DNA of 18,823 nucleotides from DASWHF01 sp036393295 (lineage in GTDB: Bacteria; Pseudomonadota; Gammaproteobacteria; Acidiferrobacterales; UBA6901), in NCBI GenBank assembly GCA_036393295.1, contig DASWHF010000153.1, forward strand, positions 1-18,823, written 5' to 3'. Below, one piece after another: positions 15,809 through 18,823 of the stretch. Every line of letters begins with the position of its first letter. Positions within the stretch are counted from its first letter, which is position 1. The notes beneath the pieces were generated by a model that had not been told where the DNA came from, ran no database searches, and saw only the letters and a list, made by a program, of their open reading frames with translations. A program made the translations under genes and the position numbers.

Positions 15809-16342
15809 TTATGCCCCGATACTCTTCTCATAACTCCGCCAAAGTTCCGAAATACTACGGCCATAATGCCGCGGCCAGATTTTTCGAAAGCTGCCGCCGT
15901 TCAATAGATCTGAAAGCGCCGCCTCGAAGCCACGGGGGTTGGTCTTGTTGAGATACTCCACGAACAAGCCAGCCTGGCGATAATACATGTGGGGCTCCAG
16001 ACCGTAATTGCGCGCCGTCTTATGGCCGATGATCCTGCCGGAATCGTCCGGTTCGAGCCGAGCCGCGTTGCTTATGGCCGTCTGCGCCTGTTCCGCGGTG
16101 ATGGTCTCGGCGCTGCCGCCGTCGGAGACGGCTACCGCGATACCTTCCAGGAACCAGCCCGGAATGTCCTTTACATATTTGAACGTGCCCGCATATTGCC
16201 GGATATGCACATGCGAGAGCTCATGAATGAGGATGTTTGGAAGGGACTCCATCCTTGAGGCCCCGCATACTCGGCCAGGGTTTCCTGGGACCAGCCACGA
16301 AGGGTGCGCGGGAGGCGAAGACGCTTGGCAACGTGCTACCAT
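15809..16342 (-). CDS. Small HExxH metallopeptidase-like protein (peptidase MA-type gluzincin)
   Basis: 177-residue protein with a zinc-protease signature: LIHELSHVHIRQ (HELSH at residues 40-44) and, 22 residues after the second His, PGWFLEGIAVAV, whose Glu66 would be the third zinc ligand. This HExxH...WxxEG layout is that of the peptidase MA/DUF family of gluzincins. C-terminally it has GLFVEYLNKTNP and a last helical stretch, SISELWRSYEKS. The ATG at 16342 overlaps the TGA of the upstream hydrolase gene (TGATG), supporting translational coupling. The first 30 residues look unlike the rest, and there is no signal peptide although relatives are usually exported. The N-terminus may be truncated, or the true start may be ATG 16252 (MESLPNIL). 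Base use is less GC-rich than genes to the left. Confidence 0.72.
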   Translation of the reverse strand: MVARCQASSPPAHPSWLVPGNPGRVCGASRMESLPNILIHELSHVHIRQYAGTFKYVKDIPGWFLEGIAVAVSDGGSAETITAEQAQTAISNAARLEPDDSGRIIGHKTARNYGLEPHMYYRQAGLFVEYLNKTNPRGFEAALSDLLNGGSFRKIWPRHYGRSISELWRSYEKSIGA

Positions 16343-17067
16343 CAGTATGGCTCCATCGTCATGAGCGTTTGCGCGTGGCGTCGGACTTCGGAGGCGCCCA
16401 ACGGTCCACCGTGGCCCATATAAAATCTCTCCATGCCGCCATCGACCAAGCGTTGCAGCTCGCGACCCACGGCTGGCGGATCATCTTCGAAGGGAGGACG
16501 TTTGGCGCGACCAGTCCTGGCGATGCCGCCTAGCAAGATTCCCGAGGAAATGAGATCGCCGACCAGGGCGTCCTTCGTGGAAAGCTCTACCGAGATGGAA
16601 CCCGCGGTATGGCCCGGCGTGTATTTCACTACGCCAGGAATCCCATACTCACCTAGATCAATGATGTCTTCGTTCGACAGCAGAATATCCGGCTCGAAGC
16701 CGATGTAGGGCTCGAACATCAACCGTGTCTTGAGAAACAGGCGACCGAACAAGCCCGTTGGGCAAAAGCGCATAGGTGCTTTTCGGCTGTAGTGTTTGGC
16801 GTCGCCTGCGTGCGCCAATATCGGTGCGCCGGTCAGCTCGCGCAACCGCGCCGCACTGCCGGCGTGGTCCACGTGCGCATGTGTCACGATGATGAGCTTG
16901 ACGTCGTTGAACGGGTGCCCGCGCGTTGCTAACGCCGCTTCGAACTTGCGCTCGGATCCAGGGAGGCCGGCGTCGACCAGGACGCACCCGCGTCCGCCTT
17001 CGATGAGATGCGCGTTCACCATCCCGAAAGGCAATATGGAAATGCGAGAAATCTTCGGTATGCTCAT
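16342..17067 (-). CDS. Metallo-beta-lactamase-fold hydrolase
   Basis: 241-residue cytoplasmic MBL-superfamily hydrolase. Both metal sites are complete: THAHVDHAG gives His63, His65, Asp67 and His68; GHTAGS gives His153; VGDLISS gives Asp171; and MGHGGP gives His219. Overall form (N-terminal FGMVNAHLIEGGRGCVLVDAG) is of the glyoxalase-II-like/YflN class, so the substrate could be a thioester, lactone or other ester; it is not a clear lactonase or beta-lactamase. The start ATG has a weak GGA ribosome-binding site. It is divergent from the HxlR regulator 111 bp away, which suggests that regulator controls it, and it is coupled to the downstream peptidase gene by TGATG. Confidence 0.92.
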   Translation of the reverse strand: MSIPKISRISILPFGMVNAHLIEGGRGCVLVDAGLPGSERKFEAALATRGHPFNDVKLIIVTHAHVDHAGSAARLRELTGAPILAHAGDAKHYSRKAPMRFCPTGLFGRLFLKTRLMFEPYIGFEPDILLSNEDIIDLGEYGIPGVVKYTPGHTAGSISVELSTKDALVGDLISSGILLGGIARTGRAKRPPFEDDPPAVGRELQRLVDGGMERFYMGHGGPLGASEVRRHAQTLMTMEPY

Positions 17068-17178
17068 AGTGATTCCGGTTGCAGAAACGCTCTAGTTCCA
17101 ACGATGCTCCGGCGCTATATTGATAATCGGCAACCGCCATGGCAAGTACGCACTATTTAGTGGTGTAGTAACAAAAAG
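17068..17178. promoter_or_regulatory. Divergent promoter region of the HxlR and MBL genes
   Basis: 111-bp gap between divergent genes. A short palindrome, CACTA-TT-TAGTG (17151-17162), lies just upstream of the regulator start and is a candidate HxlR operator. On the minus strand TTGCCA (17144-17139) with CAATAT 17 nt downstream is a poor promoter for the hydrolase. The AT-rich segment TATATTGATAATC (17117-17129) is the likeliest place for -10 elements. Evidence is weak beyond gene arrangement. Confidence 0.35.
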
Positions 17179-17535
17179 GTGACTATCGTGGAAAAACGTT
17201 GGCACATTGAAAATCCGCTTGGCTGCCCGATCGTGTCGACGCTTAACACGATTGGCGGAAAGTGGAAGCCGATGATTCTGCATATGTTGTCGGGCGGAAC
17301 GATGCGCTTCGGCAAGCTCAAAAAGAACATCCCGCCGATCAGCCAGAAGATGCTCACTCAGCAATTACGCGAACTGGAATTGGACGGAATCGTTCGCCGA
17401 GAGATATACCCCGAAGTACCGCCACGAGTCGAATATTCGTTGACTGAACGAGGCACCACGTTGAAGCCGATCTTGGATGCTTTATACGAGTGGGGTGTGG
17501 GACCAAAAGGGTCAGACTCGACTGAAACGTTATGA
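17179..17535 (+). CDS. HxlR-family winged-helix transcriptional regulator
   Basis: 118-residue MarR-like (HxlR/DUF24) regulator. The family pattern is complete: CPIVSTLNTIGGKWKPMIL (from Cys16), the wing-helix core MRFGKLKKNIPPISQKMLTQ and QLRELELDGIVRREIYPEVP, then PRVEYSLTERG and a final LKPILDALYEWG. The conserved Cys before Pro is the thiol sensor in redox- or electrophile-responsive members (YodB, HypR), so a similar role is possible. GTG start at 17179; GTG 17188, with AAAAGG about 8 nt upstream, is an equally good alternative. The last ten residues (PKGSDSTETL) are encoded by the left arm of a 99-bp inverted-repeat element and its interior, so the C-terminus is acquired. Likely targets are its own and the divergent hydrolase promoter. 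Confidence 0.9.
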   Translation: MTIVEKRWHIENPLGCPIVSTLNTIGGKWKPMILHMLSGGTMRFGKLKKNIPPISQKMLTQQLRELELDGIVRREIYPEVPPRVEYSLTERGTTLKPILDALYEWGVGPKGSDSTETL

Positions 17536-17600
17536 TAGAGGCTAGCCGCCGTCTTTACGAAAGGTAAAGCTGGGTATCAATTGAGTCTGACCCTTTTGGT
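17502..17600. repeat. 99-bp element with 18-bp perfect terminal inverted repeats (REP/MITE-like)
   Basis: Arms ACCAAAAGGGTCAGACTC (17502-17519) and GAGTCTGACCCTTTTGGT (17583-17600) are perfect reverse complements. The 63-bp interior has a small hairpin, CTTTAC-GAAAG-GTAAAG (17553-17569). The GGGTCAGACTC core belongs to a palindrome type often found near REP-associated (Y1-type) transposases, and resembles the terminator stem at 1160-1190. No transposase is in the window and no target duplication is evident. Both arms are inside coding sequence: the left in the HxlR gene, the right in the DUF2199 gene. Confidence 0.85.
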
Positions 17601-18116
17601 TGAACCATCGATGTAATGGTTAGCAATGGATGCAATCTCCTTAACTCTCTCGAAAGAAATGCCGTTCCGTTGCTCAAGCGCCAAGGGATGGTCTGTTGGC
17701 TCTAACTCAATTTCCGGTCGAATTCCTACTGGTTGCGTATGCACCTGTGTTTTCAGGTTGATCGTTTCCGGATATCCGGGGATTGAGTTCGAAAGCCAAC
17801 CGAAATAGGCATTTTCTGCTTCTCTTCCCGGTTTATCCCAAAGGTCCAGGGAGCGATAAAAGTTCTCTTTGCTGAGGGAAATCCAGACTCCCCAGGTAAA
17901 TGTTCTATCCGAACCGATAATAGGGATTCGGATATTTCCCAGAACAAAGAATCGCTTCTCGTCGATTCGACAGGTATCGGTTGTCAAAAAGCACCGGAAC
18001 CATCGCCACAACTTGGAGATTTGATAGTAAGCAAGAGGGGCTCCAAAGCCATAACTAAATGGCGGCCCCTCGTGTATCTCGCCACATACGTCGCAACGAA
18101 ACGTTTCGATGTCCAT
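17577..18116 (-). CDS. DUF2199 domain-containing protein (integron cassette gene)
   Basis: 179-residue soluble protein matching the DUF2199 pattern: N-terminal FRCDVCGEIHEG (Cys8, Cys11, His15, a possible half metal site), P..YGFGAPLAYYQI, DTCRIDEKRFFVLGNIRIPI, the hallmark FTWGVWISLSKENF, YFGWLSNSIPGYPETINLKT, VHTQPVGIRPEIELEPTDHP and LALEQRNGISFERVKEIA. Function is unknown. The ATG at 18116 lies 9 nt after the attC core with no clear ribosome-binding site, typical for cassette genes. The last seven residues (TKRVRLN region) and the stop are encoded by the right arm of the 99-bp inverted-repeat element, so the natural 3' end and its attC have been replaced. The conserved domain itself appears complete. 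Confidence 0.88.
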   Translation of the reverse strand: MDIETFRCDVCGEIHEGPPFSYGFGAPLAYYQISKLWRWFRCFLTTDTCRIDEKRFFVLGNIRIPIIGSDRTFTWGVWISLSKENFYRSLDLWDKPGREAENAYFGWLSNSIPGYPETINLKTQVHTQPVGIRPEIELEPTDHPLALEQRNGISFERVKEIASIANHYIDGSTKRVRLN

Positions 18117-18125
18117 TATTGAGAT

Positions 18126-18183
18126 AGCTAACGCGCCGGTTCACGCGCCAGCGTAGCCGATCGCATGGAACCGGTTGTTATGC
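18126..18183 (-). other. Integron attC recombination site (between TfoX and DUF2199 cassettes)
   Basis: 58-bp imperfect palindrome read on the minus strand. Inverse core GCATAAC (18183-18177) and core GTTAGCT (18132-18126) bracket inner arms CCGGTTC (18174-18168) and GAACCGG (18142-18136). Pairing continues as ATGCG/CGCGT past a bulged C, giving the extrahelical base typical of attC. The TfoX stop codon lies 2 nt before it and the DUF2199 start 9 nt after it. The RRRY part of the core deviates (AGCT). Confidence 0.82.
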
Positions 18184-18185
18184 GT

Positions 18186-18524
18186 CTATTCATGGCTGTA
18201 CTTCATGGCCCTTACAAAATACGCTTTCCATCTTCTTGGTTTGCTTTTTTCTGGCGACTCAAATAGAGCGTAGCCCTTTTTCACGTGACCTTTTGGGAAA
18301 TACTTTAAGGGTTTGGCTTTTCCACTGTTTATTAAACTAGCTACTTCCTTCTCAGGCAGCTTAAAAGCCAGACCTACAGGAGACCATGACGCACAGATGA
18401 CTTTATTCACGTAAAGAGCGGCCCCTGTAAAGAGATGTTTTACCTCTATCCGATAATCGACTTCTTTCTCGATATTCAGCCGCGAGACCAGCCCGGACAA
18501 TTTTTCCAAATATTCCTTCGCCAT
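18186..18524 (-). CDS. TfoX N-terminal-domain protein (integron cassette gene)
   Basis: 112-residue protein with a TfoX/Sxy N-terminal domain: VKHLFTGAALYVNKVICASW followed by PVGLAFKLPEKEVASLINSG, KAKPLKYFPKGHVKKGYALF, and a basic PRRWKAYFVRAMKY end. TfoX/Sxy of full length controls competence genes, but stand-alone N-domain proteins like this one have no assigned role and should not be assumed to affect competence. Entirely flanked by attC sites: 12 nt separate its ATG from the upstream attC and 2 nt separate its stop from the downstream one. There is no clear Shine-Dalgarno, so expression probably depends on read-through from an upstream integron promoter. Confidence 0.88.
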   Translation of the reverse strand: MAKEYLEKLSGLVSRLNIEKEVDYRIEVKHLFTGAALYVNKVICASWSPVGLAFKLPEKEVASLINSGKAKPLKYFPKGHVKKGYALFESPEKSKPRRWKAYFVRAMKYSHE

Positions 18525-18535
18525 TTATCTATGGC

Positions 18536-18598
18536 ACATAACGAAAAGCTTGAGCGGCGCGCCGCTGTTGCGCGTCCGCCTCGAAGCGCTTGTTAGAG
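18536..18598 (-). other. Integron attC recombination site (between partial gene and TfoX cassette)
   Basis: 63-bp imperfect palindrome read on the minus strand. Inverse core CTCTAAC (18598-18592), then AAGCGCTTCGAGGCGG; central self-complementary GCGGCGCGCCGC; then CGCTCAAGC and core GTTATGT (18542-18536). Arms GCTT/GAG/CGG pair with CCG/CTC/AAGC if a G and a C on one strand bulge out, the usual extrahelical bases. The TAACAA...TTCGAGGCGGAC start closely follows known attC sites of proteobacterial integrons. Confidence 0.88.
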
Positions 18599-18604
18599 GC
18601 CAAT

Positions 18605-18823
18605 CTAAGATGGGTCACCTTCTCGCTCCAAGTTAAGTGTTTCTGGTGTTGTTTTCTCTATTTGATCGTTCCATGGAACAACCAACACTTGATCGGGACA
18701 ATCAATTAACTGTAGATGAGCGTATAGGCCCCGGGACAACCGCTTAGCGATATGATCAATAATTCCTAGTTTTTTCTCAGGGGACGTTGTTTTCCTGAGT
18801 ACTATTTTTTCGATGCGATCCCA
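18605..18823 (-). CDS. C-terminal part of an unidentified cassette gene (runs off the right edge)
   Basis: From the right edge the minus strand is open for 72 codons and stops with TAG (18607-18605), 6 nt before the attC inverse core. It has no start within the window. The visible residues begin WDRIEKIVLRKTTSPEKKLG and continue IIDHIAKRLSRGLYAHLQLI, a CPDQVLVVPWND segment, and end ETLNLEREGDPS. It has a charged helical start followed by strand-like hydrophobic runs (LQLI, QVLVVPW). I do not recognise the family. The position, stop-to-attC distance and AT-richer composition fit an integron cassette gene. Confidence 0.7.
   Translation of the reverse strand, partial: WDRIEKIVLRKTTSPEKKLGIIDHIAKRLSRGLYAHLQLIDCPDQVLVVPWNDQIEKTTPETLNLEREGDPS

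Larger units (their letters stand above)
17577..18823 (-). mobile_element. Integron gene-cassette array (partial)
   Basis: Three minus-strand genes in head-to-tail order, each starting within 9-12 nt after, or stopping within 2-6 nt before, an attC-like site: partial gene (18605-18823), attC (18536-18598), TfoX-domain gene, attC (18126-18183), DUF2199 gene. Compact spacing, absence of strong ribosome-binding sites, AT-richer composition than the host and dissimilar attC sites are the hallmarks of integron cassettes. The integrase gene and attI would lie to the right of the window if this is an in-situ array. The left end has no attC and borders the 99-bp inverted-repeat element. Confidence 0.85.

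Noticed and set aside
17502..17600. Complete insertion sequence
   Set aside because: There is no transposase and only 63 bp between the inverted termini; at most it is a MITE or REP-like unit, and no target-site duplication is evident.

Overview
The window is high-GC proteobacterial DNA, most likely from a gamma- or betaproteobacterium. The evidence is an AcrAB/TolC-type efflux locus with an AcrR-type operator, Shine-Dalgarno-led operons, a CysQ-type phosphatase, and several REP-like palindrome families of the kind common in those classes. No species can be named from the sequence alone. From about 15,790 rightward the composition becomes visibly more AT-rich, and from about 17,580 it is clearly foreign in character.

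Layout. (a) 16-1125 (+): an NADPH-dependent FMN reductase, then a small secreted protein with six cysteines and a Pro/Gly-rich tail. A strong bidirectional terminator follows. (b) 1235-7169 (-): a complete tripartite RND multidrug pump, transcribed in the order adaptor lipoprotein, inner-membrane pump, outer-membrane channel lipoprotein. A divergent TetR/AcrR-type repressor (7303-7986, +) shares with it a perfect palindromic operator that overlaps face-to-face promoters. (c) 7987-8259: a stack of three different palindromic repeat families. (d) 8260-10178 (+): glycerophosphodiester phosphodiesterase and a short FAD glycerol-3-phosphate dehydrogenase, overlapping by ATGA. (e) 10506-12917 (+): a membrane-bound 4-helix-bundle/PAS/GGDEF/EAL protein of cyclic-di-GMP metabolism. 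(f) 13004-15260 (-): cysQ and, overlapping it, an FGGY kinase resembling glycerol kinase. Together with (d) this gives a plausible route from glycerophosphodiesters or glycerol to dihydroxyacetone phosphate. (g) 15434-15781 (+): a small SpoIIAA/STAS-like protein. (h) 15809-17067 (-): a metallo-beta-lactamase-fold hydrolase coupled by TGATG to a small HExxH peptidase, with a divergent HxlR-family regulator (17179-17535, +).

(i) 17577-18823 (-) is the most notable part: an integron gene-cassette array. Two attC-like sites (18126-18183 and 18536-18598) punctuate three minus-strand genes: a DUF2199 protein, a TfoX N-terminal-domain protein, and the C-terminal 72 codons of a third gene running off the right edge. 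The distal cassette has no attC. Its 3' end instead runs into a 99-bp element with 18-bp perfect inverted termini (17502-17600), and the two arms of that element encode the C-terminal residues of two convergent genes.

No rRNA, tRNA, CRISPR array, integrase or transposase gene was found in the window.
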